Shown: positions 54,171 to 63,020, counted from the stretch's first letter. The stretch is DNA of 64,000 nucleotides from Marinobacter confluentis (GCF_004785685.1 NZ_SRPF01000002.1:992001-1056000), one strand, 5' to 3'. The notes: generated from the sequence alone by a model not told the origin. A program made the numbers and translations.

Positions 54171-55274
54171 ATGGAATACTATGATCTGATCATCGTTGGC
54201 GCAGGGCCATCTGGCTCCACCCTGGCCAACGCTCTGCGCAACAGCGGCAAACGCGTGTTGATTGTGGACAAGCAGACCTTCCCCCGGGACAAAACCTGCG
54301 CCGGTTGGGTAACACCCACGGTCATGGAAAGCCTTAACGTCAACCTGGACGATTACAGTCGTGGCCGAACGCTTCAGCCCATCAGCCAGTTCCGCATTGG
54401 CATGATGGGCCAGCCGGCGGTGGAGAATGATCACGGTGAAGTTGTCAGCTATGGCATCCGCCGCTGCGAGTTCGACGCCTACCTGCTGGACCGGGTAGAT
54501 TCGCCCAAAGCGCTCGGAACGGCGGTCAAGAGTGTTGAGCGGGACGGCGGCAACTGGGTTGTAAACAGTACCTGGCAAGCACCCCTGATTGTCGGCGCCG
54601 GAGGCCATTTCTGCCCGGTTGCCAAACTGCTTGGTGACGGCCCGGGCGCCCACGAAACGGTGGTCGCGGCCAAGGAAGTGGAATTCCAAATGACGCCAGA
54701 TCAGGCCCAGCGGTGCCAGGCCCGTGGCGATACCCCGGAACTCTGGTTCTGCAAAGACCTGAAAGGCTACGCCTGGGTATTCCGCAAGGGGGACTTTCTC
54801 AACATTGGCCTGGGCCGCGAAGACAACCACAAACTGAACGACCACCTGAACGCCTTCGTCTCCGAAATGAAAGCCAGCGGCCGCATACCGGATGACCTAC
54901 CGGGCCGCTTCAAGGGCCACGCTTATCTGCTGTATGACCACGCCGAACGACCACTGGTTGATGACGGGCTTATGCTGATTGGCGATGCGGCTGGTCTGGC
55001 GTATACCCAGAGCGGTGAGGGTATTCGCCCCGCCATCGAATCTGCACTCATGGCCGCCGATCTGATCTGGGGCCTGGAAGAGTTTTCGGCGCAATCACTG
55101 CAACCCTACGGTGAAGCCATCGCCCGCCGCTTCGGCAATCGCAGCGAAAATCAGAAAGCTGGATTTCAGGTACCAAACTGGGTAAAAATGCCTATAGCGA
55201 GTACACTGATGCGCTCCCACTGGTTTACCCGAAAAGTGGTAACTGAAAAGTGGTTCCTGCACCAGGAGTCCTGA
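54171..55274 (+). CDS. Geranylgeranyl-reductase-like FAD oxidoreductase
   Basis: A 367-residue flavoprotein. IIVGAGPSGSTLANALRNSG (residues 7-26) binds FAD, DKTCAGWVTPTVMES is the signature of GGR-like enzymes, and GLMLIGDAAGLAYTQSGEG is the second flavin motif. It is two bases after cfa, so the pair is probably co-translated; an oxidation or reduction of the methylated acyl chain is inferred. Confidence 0.82.
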   Translation: MEYYDLIIVGAGPSGSTLANALRNSGKRVLIVDKQTFPRDKTCAGWVTPTVMESLNVNLDDYSRGRTLQPISQFRIGMMGQPAVENDHGEVVSYGIRRCEFDAYLLDRVDSPKALGTAVKSVERDGGNWVVNSTWQAPLIVGAGGHFCPVAKLLGDGPGAHETVVAAKEVEFQMTPDQAQRCQARGDTPELWFCKDLKGYAWVFRKGDFLNIGLGREDNHKLNDHLNAFVSEMKASGRIPDDLPGRFKGHAYLLYDHAERPLVDDGLMLIGDAAGLAYTQSGEGIRPAIESALMAADLIWGLEEFSAQSLQPYGEAIARRFGNRSENQKAGFQVPNWVKMPIASTLMRSHWFTRKVVTEKWFLHQES

Positions 55275-55305
55275 CTCCACCGTATCCCCACTGCCAAGAC
55301 CGCCC

Positions 55306-56502
55306 ATGACCATTGACGTACAGGCCCTCTTTCCCAAACTGGTCAATCTGCTGCTGGACACGGTCTTTCTGGTCGACGAGTCAAACCACATCGTCTTTGT
55401 CAGCGATGCCTGTCATTCTCTGCTGGGCTATCAGCCTGAAGAAATGATCGGGCGCCCCATTCTGGACTTTATCCACCCGGATGATCTTGAAGCCACCAGG
55501 GCTTCTGCCCAGCGCATTATGAATGGCCTACCGCACAACGACTTTGAGAATCGATACCTCCACAAGGAAGGCCGTGTGGTACATATCCTCTGGTCGGCTC
55601 GCTTGTACGAAGAGGAACGGTTGCGAATTGGCGTTGCCCGCGATGTGACCGCCCTGCGCCGGGCTGATCAGACCCGCAACGCTCTTTACCGGATTTCCGA
55701 AGCGGCCCACGCGGCAGATAACTTTGACAGCCTTTGCATCGGGGTGAAAAAGGTCATCGCGGAACTATTCCCCAAAGACAGGCTGAACCTGGAGTTCCAC
55801 GACGCTGAAACCTCCGCCCTGCCGGCTCCTGAATCAGGGCAACAACGGTCTGACCGCGTGGTGGATATTCTGCTGGTTTCGAAGAACGCCACACTGGGCA
55901 GGCTCACCCTTGAAAAAACCGTTCCCCAGGCCGCCTTTGACGATAAAGACAGGGAACTGCTCGAGTTCGTGGCAACCCAGGTGGCCGCCATGGTTGAGCG
56001 AAAAAAGGCCGAAGAAACCCTGCGTTTCATGGCCCACCACGACCCGCTGACCGGCCTGACCAACCGGGCCCTGTTCTACGACCGACTGGAGACCGCCCTG
56101 CGCACCGCCAGCCGCAACAACAGCCGGCTGGCATTGTTGTACCTGGACCTGAACGAATTCAAACGCATCAATGACACCTGGGGCCATGAAGCCGGGGATG
56201 AGGTACTCCGGGCCGTGGCTCAGCGGCTGGAAGCGGGAACAAGACAGAGCGATACCATCGGGCGCATGGGTGGCGACGAATTCACGGTACTGTTAAACGA
56301 TATTCCGGACGCGGCGGCCGTTGTCGAGGCAGCCGCCGAAAAAATCCGCGACATCCTTGCCAAGCCAATCGACTTTGCGGGACAGAGTTTCAGCATTACG
56401 TCCAGTATTGGCGTCGCCCTTTATCCTGAAGACGGCGATACCGCCCGGCAACTACTGATCAGGGCCGACACCAACATGTACCTGAACAAACACGGAGCCT
56501 GA
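55306..56502 (+). CDS. PAS-GAF-like-GGDEF diguanylate cyclase
   Basis: A 398-residue signalling enzyme. PAS (about 10-115, VDESNHIVFVSDACHSLLGY), a GAF-like middle (about 130-225), then GGDEF (about 235-395) with the active signature GGDEF at residues 322-326 preceded by the inhibitory RQSD site. It should make cyclic di-GMP in response to a ligand or redox signal at the PAS domain. No membrane segment is visible. Confidence 0.9.
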   Translation: MTIDVQALFPKLVNLLLDTVFLVDESNHIVFVSDACHSLLGYQPEEMIGRPILDFIHPDDLEATRASAQRIMNGLPHNDFENRYLHKEGRVVHILWSARLYEEERLRIGVARDVTALRRADQTRNALYRISEAAHAADNFDSLCIGVKKVIAELFPKDRLNLEFHDAETSALPAPESGQQRSDRVVDILLVSKNATLGRLTLEKTVPQAAFDDKDRELLEFVATQVAAMVERKKAEETLRFMAHHDPLTGLTNRALFYDRLETALRTASRNNSRLALLYLDLNEFKRINDTWGHEAGDEVLRAVAQRLEAGTRQSDTIGRMGGDEFTVLLNDIPDAAAVVEAAAEKIRDILAKPIDFAGQSFSITSSIGVALYPEDGDTARQLLIRADTNMYLNKHGA

Positions 56503-56545
56503 GGCCGCCCCGCTCATACAGGCCAGGGCAGCGCTCAAGGTTGGC

Positions 56546-56974
56546 TTATTTGGCGGTAATGGTAGACATCACCAGCTTGCCATCTTTCTTGATCGGGCCA
56601 TCTTCTTTGGCGCCGAGGGTGTATTCGAAAACGCCGGTTTTCATGCCGCCTTCCTCGCTGTGCACCATCAGCATCAACATGTCACCGGAAGCCACTTCCT
56701 CAGTCAGAATGGCGGCGACATCTTCGGTCATGCCCTTCTTGATGGGCGCGTGACCAACCACCGGGCCGGGCTTCATGGCTTCGTCAGTGCGGTGCACCAC
56801 CAGCCAGCCGTTGGCGCCTGTATTTACCTTGTCGGCAGTCACCGTTCCGTCAGCAACGGACTGATCTTCAGCCCAGACCTTGTCTTCGCCATGGCCTGCC
56901 TGGGCCATACCTGTAGCCATCGCACCGGAAACCAGTGCTGCCATCAATGCGGTGGTTTTTAGTTGCTTGTTCAT
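56546..56974 (-). CDS. Secreted DUF7282-like protein
   Basis: A 142-residue exported protein with a signal peptide ending near AQAGHGEDK (residue 27). GTVTADKVNTGANGWLVVHRTDE and a TEEVASGDMLMLMVHSEEG segment match the small periplasmic family with DUF7282. AAGGAG lies six bases before the ATG. It is downstream of the ECF sigma and anti-sigma genes and has an ECF-like promoter at 57037-57063, suggesting it is a target of that sigma factor. Function unknown. Confidence 0.72.
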   Translation of the reverse strand: MNKQLKTTALMAALVSGAMATGMAQAGHGEDKVWAEDQSVADGTVTADKVNTGANGWLVVHRTDEAMKPGPVVGHAPIKKGMTEDVAAILTEEVASGDMLMLMVHSEEGGMKTGVFEYTLGAKEDGPIKKDGKLVMSTITAK

Positions 56975-57036
56975 TGCATTCTCCTTGCTGTGGTTTTTCC
57001 CGTTCGTCCAGTCACTCGGAACGGGTTAACCACAGC

Positions 57037-57063
57037 TACGGGTGATGCAATGGAAAAGTTTCA
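57037..57063 (-). promoter_or_regulatory. Candidate ECF-sigma promoter for the DUF7282-like gene
   Basis: On the minus strand TGAAAC (-35) is 17 bases from CGTA (-10), the layout of many ECF promoters, 63 bases before the start codon at 56974 and after the neighbouring ECF sigma/anti-sigma operon. Confidence 0.4.
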
Positions 57064-57077
57064 GCCCAGGCGCCCTT

Positions 57078-57812
57078 TCACGGATTATCGCCCTGAGCAT
57101 CGTCACCAGTCGGGTAAAGGTAGCCGTGGATGGCCGGGCTGGTAGGCTGGCCAGTGGGCGAGCCGCCCGGTGGCTCAACGCTGATACCGAAGGTGGCCTC
57201 ACGCAGCAGGTCCGGGTCGTACTGGCTGAGGGCCGCTTCATCAAGCTGGAACTGATCACCCAGCACACCGACGGAGCGGGGGTTGGGGCCGAGCTCGTCA
57301 GCCTTGATCCACAACTGATAGGACTTGTCAGGCTTGGCCTCCGCGGTCACCGGCCGAATGTTGACCTGGCGCTGTTCCAGGTCAACGGTCAGCAGAAACG
57401 CGGGCTGCTGATCGTCATGCTGGAACACCGCCACAAAGGATTCCGATGACGGCTGGGGCTGGACCGTCAGCACCGCCACCAGCACCAGGGCAGCAGCAGA
57501 GGCTACTGCCGTGCTCCAGCGCCAGCGATTCAACTGGCGACGTAGGGCAACTACGTTGCTGCCGGGGTTACTATTAGAGCTGCTGTCATTCCGCTCCAGC
57601 GCCCGCTCGATTCTACCGAACAGTTCAGGGCCGGGTTCAACCGGCTCAACGTCATCGACCAGATCAGCCAGGCGCTGCTCCCACTCAAGAATGCGGGCCT
57701 CCAACGCCGGGTCCTGCTCGCGCCGGGCGTTAAGGGCGTTGCGCTCATCAACCGGCAGGGTTCCCAGCACATACTCGGCAATTTGCATGTCCAGATCGTC
57801 GCGCTCAATCAT
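57078..57812 (-). CDS. RskA-type anti-sigma factor
   Basis: A 244-residue protein starting at ATG 57812, which overlaps the sigma gene by four bases (ATGA). The N-terminal zinc-less anti-sigma domain has IAEYVLGTLPVDERNALNARR; one membrane helix is near 105-125 (TAVASAAALVLVAVLTV), and the periplasmic RskA domain has YQLWIKADELGP. It would hold the ECF sigma factor until a periplasmic signal releases it. Confidence 0.85.
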   Translation of the reverse strand: MIERDDLDMQIAEYVLGTLPVDERNALNARREQDPALEARILEWEQRLADLVDDVEPVEPGPELFGRIERALERNDSSSNSNPGSNVVALRRQLNRWRWSTAVASAAALVLVAVLTVQPQPSSESFVAVFQHDDQQPAFLLTVDLEQRQVNIRPVTAEAKPDKSYQLWIKADELGPNPRSVGVLGDQFQLDEAALSQYDPDLLREATFGISVEPPGGSPTGQPTSPAIHGYLYPTGDDAQGDNP

Positions 57813-58369
57813 GATTCCAGGCACCTCTTGATGTCCTGCAACGCACGGCGCAGCCATGTTTTCACAGTATTGACCGGCTGGCCAAACTGGCCGGCCAGAT
57901 CGTCCCGGGACCAACCATTCAGGTACGCCAGGCGCACCATGTCCTGTCGTTCTTTTTCCAGTTGGTCAATGCAATGATTCAGTTGGTTCACGGATTGCTG
58001 GTCTTCTACCTGTTGCTGCGCTGTCGTCTGACCACCGGGCACCTGGTCCAGCTGGTCGTCGTTAACGGTGCGGCCGGTGGGGTGCTTGCGCAGCTCATCG
58101 ATAGCACTGTTCCGGGCGATGGATACCATCCAGGTAATTGGCGAGGACTTGTCTTCGTCAAACTGCCCTGCTTTTTGCCATACCTTCAGGTAGGCGTCCT
58201 GAATCACTTCTTCAGCCCAGGCCCGGTTATTAAGGATACGTAATACCACACCGAGAAGTTTCGGTGCGGTCGCCTGGTAAAGACTGGAAAAGGCGGCACG
58301 GTCCGCCTGGGCAACACGGGCGATCAGCTTGCTGATGCCCGCCGTGGATGTTGAAGGATCTGACTGCAT
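57809..58369 (-). CDS. ECF RNA polymerase sigma factor (SigK-like)
   Basis: A 186-residue sigma factor of the extracytoplasmic-function class. Region 2 shows RAAFSSLYQATAPKLLGVVLRIL and EEVIQDAYLKVWQKA; region 4 shows RQDMVRLAYLNGWSRDDLAGQ with the helix-turn-helix GQPVNTVKTWLRRAL. It is coupled by overlap to the RskA-type anti-sigma gene. Confidence 0.93.
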   Translation of the reverse strand: MQSDPSTSTAGISKLIARVAQADRAAFSSLYQATAPKLLGVVLRILNNRAWAEEVIQDAYLKVWQKAGQFDEDKSSPITWMVSIARNSAIDELRKHPTGRTVNDDQLDQVPGGQTTAQQQVEDQQSVNQLNHCIDQLEKERQDMVRLAYLNGWSRDDLAGQFGQPVNTVKTWLRRALQDIKRCLES

Positions 58370-58423
58370 GAAGCGTACCGGAACAGATTTGAACTCACAG
58401 TGTAGGCGAAAATCAGGGCTTGT

Positions 58424-59725
58424 TCATTGACTCAGCCATTGCCGCATACCCTCGCCCAGGTAAACCTGGGGGTAGGACCAACTTTCCTCATCCATGCCGA
58501 TGTCTTCCTCCCAGCTGCGGATCTGCCGGGTGACCTGCTCAAACATGGCATCCGGCTCCGACAGTGACAGGCCAACGCTCTGGTAAACCGCTTTGGTAAA
58601 CCACGTCATCTCGGAATCATCGCCGCAACCAAAGGAGGTACGGTCTTCCCTGGAGGAAGTCATTATCCAGGTGTCACTGCTTTTCAGTGAATCAATCCAC
58701 TGGCCCGAGAAACAGGCAGACACCACGATCAGTTTGCGTCGGGCTTGAAGGGGTTCCAGCATTTGAGCAAACGCCTGGGGCGACAGGTCAGGCAGGTCGA
58801 GCCCCGGCTGCTGGAAACTCAGCGCACCGTCACGAGCACCGTGGCTGACAAGGTGCACCACCAGCAGGTCTTCCTCCGGGTTCAGCTTCTGGTCCAGTGC
58901 TTTCAGGGCGGTGCTCACGGAAGGCCGGGTAGCCAGCGGGAAGGTTTCATAATCCCGGTGGTTGAGCAACATGATGGCGCGACTGTCCACATCAAACAGC
59001 GTCTGCACGCCATTCCTGGCAACCTTGATGTCCCGCATAAACACCGATTCGGTGCCATCACCGCCGACCGCCAGAAAATACGCATCGCTTTTCCCCGGCC
59101 GTTCCTGCGCCAGGCTGTTGATCTGATCGTTCAGACGCTGTTGATCCTCAGCAAGAATGGTTTCGGTCAGCGGCTCTGGTTGTGTTTGAGCGGCTGGTGC
59201 GTCAGCGCTCTCGTCAGTGCCGCCTTCTTCACCACCAACAAACTCGCCCTTTTCCCAGGTGCCGGACAGCCGACCTGCCCCTTCCCATTCATCCACATAG
59301 GCGTAGGTGCCTTCGCCGTGGTAATCCCAGTCCTCGAACTCGCCCTGATAGGTGCCATAATCGGTGATATGACGGCCCTCAACCGGCTGGCCTTCCAGAA
59401 ACTCGGCGACATACAGGCCACCCGGATACAGATAGCGGCCCTGGCCGGACATCATCCCCTGCCGGAATTGCCCCTCATAACGCCAGCCCGTGGGGGATTC
59501 AATTTCACCCTCGCCATGCCAGTAGCCGTTCTGGAACTCCCCACGGTAAACCTTGCCGCTGGGAAACTCCTGGGTACCCTCACCGTGGAATAATCCGTCA
59601 ACGATGCCGCCGGAATACACGCTGCCATCAGGCAGGCGCGCGTCGGGCGCGATCAATTCAGCCGTGTCGCAGGCGGTAAGTAACATCAGAGCAACCAGCG
59701 GCAGCATACTAATCGGGCCGCCCAA
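58424..59725 (-). CDS. MORN-repeat C13-family peptidase lipoprotein
   Basis: A 433-residue lipoprotein. TTG 59725 is preferred as start because a perfect AAAGGAGG is six bases upstream; it gives a lipoprotein signal ending LMLLTAC. Residues about 40-160 contain five or so MORN repeats (YRGEFQNGYWHGEGEIE and similar). The C-terminal clan CD domain has catalytic His in VVHLVSHGARDG and Cys in VVSACFSGQW, the dyad of legumain/caspase-like peptidases of family C13. It is thus a membrane-tethered caspase-like protease with repeats that may bind lipid or protein. Substrate unknown. Confidence 0.85.
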   Translation of the reverse strand: MGGPISMLPLVALMLLTACDTAELIAPDARLPDGSVYSGGIVDGLFHGEGTQEFPSGKVYRGEFQNGYWHGEGEIESPTGWRYEGQFRQGMMSGQGRYLYPGGLYVAEFLEGQPVEGRHITDYGTYQGEFEDWDYHGEGTYAYVDEWEGAGRLSGTWEKGEFVGGEEGGTDESADAPAAQTQPEPLTETILAEDQQRLNDQINSLAQERPGKSDAYFLAVGGDGTESVFMRDIKVARNGVQTLFDVDSRAIMLLNHRDYETFPLATRPSVSTALKALDQKLNPEEDLLVVHLVSHGARDGALSFQQPGLDLPDLSPQAFAQMLEPLQARRKLIVVSACFSGQWIDSLKSSDTWIMTSSREDRTSFGCGDDSEMTWFTKAVYQSVGLSLSEPDAMFEQVTRQIRSWEEDIGMDEESWSYPQVYLGEGMRQWLSQ

Positions 59726-59862
59726 ACGGAGCCTCCTTTCAACGTTCATGCTTCTGATCCCATTCAAGCGTGATGATTGCCGCCAATCATAGTGCCTTTC
59801 TGTCCCCGGCGAAACGGCTCAGCCGGCCAGCGCACCATGGAAACTGCCCGTTCGCCAAACAC

Positions 59863-59889
59863 AAAAAGGCCGGGCATGGCCCGGCCTTC
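59863..59889 (-). terminator. Terminator of the porin gene
   Basis: AAGGCCGGGC/GCCCGGCCTT stem; on the minus strand it ends with five T, just after the porin stop codon. Confidence 0.85.
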
Positions 59890-59924
59890 TGACGTGCGGC
59901 TGAGTTTCTAATCTCAACGGATCA

Positions 59925-60863
59925 TCAGAACTTTACGCGCATACCGGCCAGGAAGCCCAGATCGGTATTGTCTTCGTCAGTGTCTGCCACTTCAGCAAAG
60001 GCACTGACATTTTTGTGCTGCGGGAACTTGTAGGTCACGTTGGCGTACCAGCCGGTAATGTCATCTACATTGTCTTCTTCCTGATTCTGCATGCCCAGGG
60101 CAACACCGGTGGTGTTGGTGATGTCGAAGGTTGCGGCCACGTTCAACAGCGATATTTCAACATCGGTGTTGGTGTCGTCGGTGCTGCTGTAGTCGGCGCC
60201 CAGCGAAGCGATACCGAAATCATAGGAAGCGCTCACGCCGTAGGTGTCCAGGGAATCCTGTGCCAGCGGGGTGTAGGTCTGGTAAGCCGCCGCCAGGGCC
60301 AGGCCGGCGATTTCTGTAGCAGCAAACAGGTCGGTGTATTCGCCGGTAATGCCCTGCTTGTTCTCTGCTTCCAGTTCGTGACTCAGCACCAGGTAAACGG
60401 TATCCAGATCAACGTCGAAACGGATGGTATCGTCACCGTCAGTCGCGATGTCGTCATAACGGTCTTCAGCCAGAGGCGTTTCATAAGCTTCTTCAATACC
60501 AAACTCGTCAGAAGCGAAGTTCTGCTTGCCCAGAGAGCCGGAAACCGCGCCATACTGAAGGCCAACGTAGGCTTCTTCCATCGGTTCCTCAGTGCCACCG
60601 TCATTGGCGTGGTCTTTGAAGTCCAGATCAACACGACCGAAGGCCTTCATGTTGTTGCCCAGGTCGTAGCTGATGTAGTTCTTCAGCTCCAGGTCGTCAT
60701 AGTCAACGTACAGATCTTCGTCGTCACCAATGTTCTGACGCAGTTGAACCTGAAAATCACCGTTGAGCTTGTAGGTCAGGCCGTCTTTTTCGTAGATGGT
60801 GGCTGCGTTAACCGAACCTGCGGCTACAGAGGACATGGCAACAGCCAGAAGAAGCTTTTTCAT
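59925..60863 (-). CDS. Outer-membrane porin (Gram-negative porin family)
   Basis: A 312-residue porin with a signal peptide (VAMSSVAAGSVNAATIYEKD, cleavage near 20), a strongly acidic beta-barrel with GRVDLDFKDHAND and AYVGLQYGAVSGSLGKQNF, and a final aromatic residue (LGFLAGMRVKF). The high acidic content is common in marine porins. GGAG is ten bases before the ATG. Substrate selectivity unknown. Confidence 0.85.
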   Translation of the reverse strand: MKKLLLAVAMSSVAAGSVNAATIYEKDGLTYKLNGDFQVQLRQNIGDDEDLYVDYDDLELKNYISYDLGNNMKAFGRVDLDFKDHANDGGTEEPMEEAYVGLQYGAVSGSLGKQNFASDEFGIEEAYETPLAEDRYDDIATDGDDTIRFDVDLDTVYLVLSHELEAENKQGITGEYTDLFAATEIAGLALAAAYQTYTPLAQDSLDTYGVSASYDFGIASLGADYSSTDDTNTDVEISLLNVAATFDITNTTGVALGMQNQEEDNVDDITGWYANVTYKFPQHKNVSAFAEVADTDEDNTDLGFLAGMRVKF

Positions 60864-60967
60864 TTACTTTAACTCCACTATCGTTTGGTTTTTAAATGCT
60901 CTGATTTCTGAAATTAATTCCTGGTTACATATTGCAAATACAAACATCAGCCAGGACATCAAGAATT

Positions 60968-61075
60968 TGAAAAAATCCGGGGCAAAGCCCCGGCTAAAGG
61001 TTTGTTCACTCAAATCGCAACATGAATTCAAAGCCTTGTTGGGGCTCAGGCTTTGAGACGCTAACTTAGCGGTGA
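60968..61075 (-). ncRNA. Candidate small RNA or structured leader upstream of the porin gene
   Basis: The gene gap 60864-61254 holds, on the minus strand, a CGCTAAGTTAGCG palindrome (61059-61071), a perfect 8-base stem CAAAGCCT/AGGCTTTG (61029-61055) and then a strong terminator (60970-60993). Such order is that of Hfq-type small RNAs. There is no open reading frame in this segment. A promoter was not identified. It could instead be an attenuator in a long porin leader. Confidence 0.4.
60970..60993 (-). terminator. Rho-independent terminator, minus strand
   Basis: CCGGGGC-TTT-GCCCCGG stem followed on the minus strand by ATTTTTT. No protein-coding gene lies upstream of it on that strand. Confidence 0.75.
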
Positions 61076-61254
61076 TTTATTTCGCAGGAATGACATATTT
61101 GCGGCAGTTTTATTTCATATTTAATGTCGGCTGATTTTTGAAAACCGATCAATATAAATCAGACAATATTAAGGTTTGACTTAATATTTATTTCTATCAT
61201 CCAATTGCGTCAGGAATCGTATAGACTGGGGCATTCACACAAGGCGGGTATCAC

Positions 61255-61416
61255 ATGTCTCACCACACCAACAACACCAGACCGCAAGCTGCACCCCGGC
61301 TTCCCTGCCGGGGCTGCCTGCCCGACTGCCCCAACTATGCAACCTGTGACGGCAAGCCCTGGCGGGCTGACAAGGCGGCAGGGGCACAGAAATCGCAGCC
61401 AGGCTCCGGCGCCTGA
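61255..61416 (+). CDS. Small Cys-rich protein upstream of mtfA
   Basis: A 53-residue reading frame from ATG 61255 to TGA 61414-61416, with AAGGCGGG upstream. Its centre has four cysteines in CRGCLPDCPNYATCDGKPWR (residues 18-37), spaced C-x2-C-x3-C-x5-C, which suggests binding of zinc or an iron-sulfur centre. It ends nine bases before the mtfA start, so it probably shares its transcript. Function unknown. Confidence 0.65.
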   Translation: MSHHTNNTRPQAAPRLPCRGCLPDCPNYATCDGKPWRADKAAGAQKSQPGSGA

Positions 61417-61425
61417 GCAGCGACT

Positions 61426-62262
61426 ATGCTGCTCTATACCCTGTGCGTTCTGGCCGTTATCGGCTTCTCGGTGTTCTATCTGTTTTTCTATCGTGGCTGG
61501 ATTCGCGAAAGGCGACTGCAGGAACCTTTTCCCGAAGACTGGCAGCAGTTACTGGAAACCCAGGTTCCCCTGTACCGCAAGCTGCCTACGGCACTGAAAG
61601 GCCAACTGCAACAACACGTGCAGTTGTTTATCGCTGAGAAATCGTTTTACGGCTGCGACGGGTTCGAGGTAAACGACCGGGTACGCATCACCATAGCCGG
61701 GCACGCCTGTCTGCTGATTCTTGCTCGCAGCTTTACGGATTTCGACGAGGTCAGCAGCATCCTGGTCTACCCTGACGCCTATCATGTTCGGCAAGTTGAA
61801 AGTGATGGCTTTGTGGTCAGTGAAAGCAGCCAGATCCGCGCCGGGGAGGCTTCCAGCCACGGGCAAGTGGTGCTGGCATGGGCGGAATGTGAGGAAGGCG
61901 CGGTAAACCCTGAAGGACACCACAATGTGATCCTTCACGAGTTCGCCCACCAGCTTGATTATCTGGACGGCACCGCCGATGGCGCGCCGCCGCTCAGTGG
62001 CGAACAGGCCCGGCACTGGCAACAGACCATGACCCAGGCTTATGAGCAACTGCGTGATTCACTGCGCCACCACCAGCAGCCGTGGCTTGATCCTTACGGC
62101 GCAACCGAGCCGGCTGAATTCTTCGCAGTGCTGACGGAAGCCTTTTTCCAGCAGCCGGAACACCTGAAACACGAGCAGCCAGAGGTTTACCGGGCTCTTC
62201 GTGGATTCTACCGCCTGGACCCGCTCAATCTCGGCAACGCCCAGGCGGCTCAGGCTCACTGA
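61426..62262 (+). CDS. mtfA: MtfA-family zinc peptidase
   Basis: A 278-residue M90 peptidase. An N-terminal membrane helix (LYTLCVLAVIGFSVFYLFFY) is followed by ILARSFTDFDEVSSILVYPD and the zinc motif HEFAHQLDYLDG, with a downstream EFFAVLTEAFF Glu. MtfA titrates the Mlc repressor in enteric bacteria; the target here is unknown. The stop codon overlaps the end of a convergent lipoprotein gene by seven bases. Confidence 0.9.
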   Translation: MLLYTLCVLAVIGFSVFYLFFYRGWIRERRLQEPFPEDWQQLLETQVPLYRKLPTALKGQLQQHVQLFIAEKSFYGCDGFEVNDRVRITIAGHACLLILARSFTDFDEVSSILVYPDAYHVRQVESDGFVVSESSQIRAGEASSHGQVVLAWAECEEGAVNPEGHHNVILHEFAHQLDYLDGTADGAPPLSGEQARHWQQTMTQAYEQLRDSLRHHQQPWLDPYGATEPAEFFAVLTEAFFQQPEHLKHEQPEVYRALRGFYRLDPLNLGNAQAAQAH

Positions 62263-62564
62263 ACCGGCTGGCAGCCCCGTACCGCAAGCGCAAGATTGGT
62301 TGTGCCTTTGATCTGCTCGTAATATCGGGCAGCGGTCTGCACGCCCATATCGGCATAGTTGCCTGCCGTGGGGCTGATCAACTGGGCCAGTTGGGTCCAG
62401 GCGTCGGCAGACTGGCGGTCCTGTTTATAGGCTGAAAACGCCTGGCTGATTTCAGTGCAGGTAATACCGTTGCCATCAGTGGCGGCAGACGACACATAGT
62501 TCGATGTCTGGCAGCCTGCCAGAGCACCCATGACCGCAACCACGATCAGACTTTTGAAATTCAC
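62256..62564 (-). CDS. Small hypothetical lipoprotein
   Basis: A 102-residue protein with a lipoprotein signal (VVAVMGALAGC, cysteine about residue 18). The start is GTG with GGAGG nine bases before it. The mature part contains TCTEISQAFSAYKQDRQSADA and a later VRGC cysteine, which could form a disulfide. No family recognised. Confidence 0.68.
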   Translation of the reverse strand: MNFKSLIVVAVMGALAGCQTSNYVSSAATDGNGITCTEISQAFSAYKQDRQSADAWTQLAQLISPTAGNYADMGVQTAARYYEQIKGTTNLALAVRGCQPVQ

Positions 62565-62695
62565 GAATCGGAACCTCCGTTAGCGGACAACATTTTTCCG
62601 GAAAGAAAGCGTATATGGTGTAACACATCATTCCCTGAAGCCACTAAAATGCATCTTCACTGCTAAGCTGCACCCAGAATCCTGAGGAATTTTTC

Positions 62696-62917
62696 ATGGC
62701 AGAAGTACCCCAAAAACAGTCCGGCACCAGCGGCTATTCCTGGAAGCTTTCCGCCGTGGCGGCTGTCGCGTCCGTGCTCGCAGCCATATTCACATTAGGC
62801 CAGGTGCCTCTCATCATCACCGGGCTGATTCTGCTCACCGCCGTTGGCTGGGGCTTTACCGCCAGAGACAACAAGCGGGCCGCAGAGCAGGCAAAAAATC
62901 CCTCCAACACCGAGTAA
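62696..62917 (+). CDS. Small two-helix membrane protein
   Basis: A 73-residue protein with two hydrophobic helices (KLSAVAAVASVLAAIFTLG and LIITGLILLTAVGWGF) and a charged C-terminal tail. GAGGA lies seven bases before the ATG. No family or function recognised. Confidence 0.65.
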   Translation: MAEVPQKQSGTSGYSWKLSAVAAVASVLAAIFTLGQVPLIITGLILLTAVGWGFTARDNKRAAEQAKNPSNTE

Positions 62918-63020
62918 CCGTATCCGACAGCACGGATTAACTAAGTAGATTCCGGGGGCTTGTCACTGAAACACACTGCGTTAAGCTGGTCGCAATTCAC
63001 CCATAAAGGTAATCGCGACT

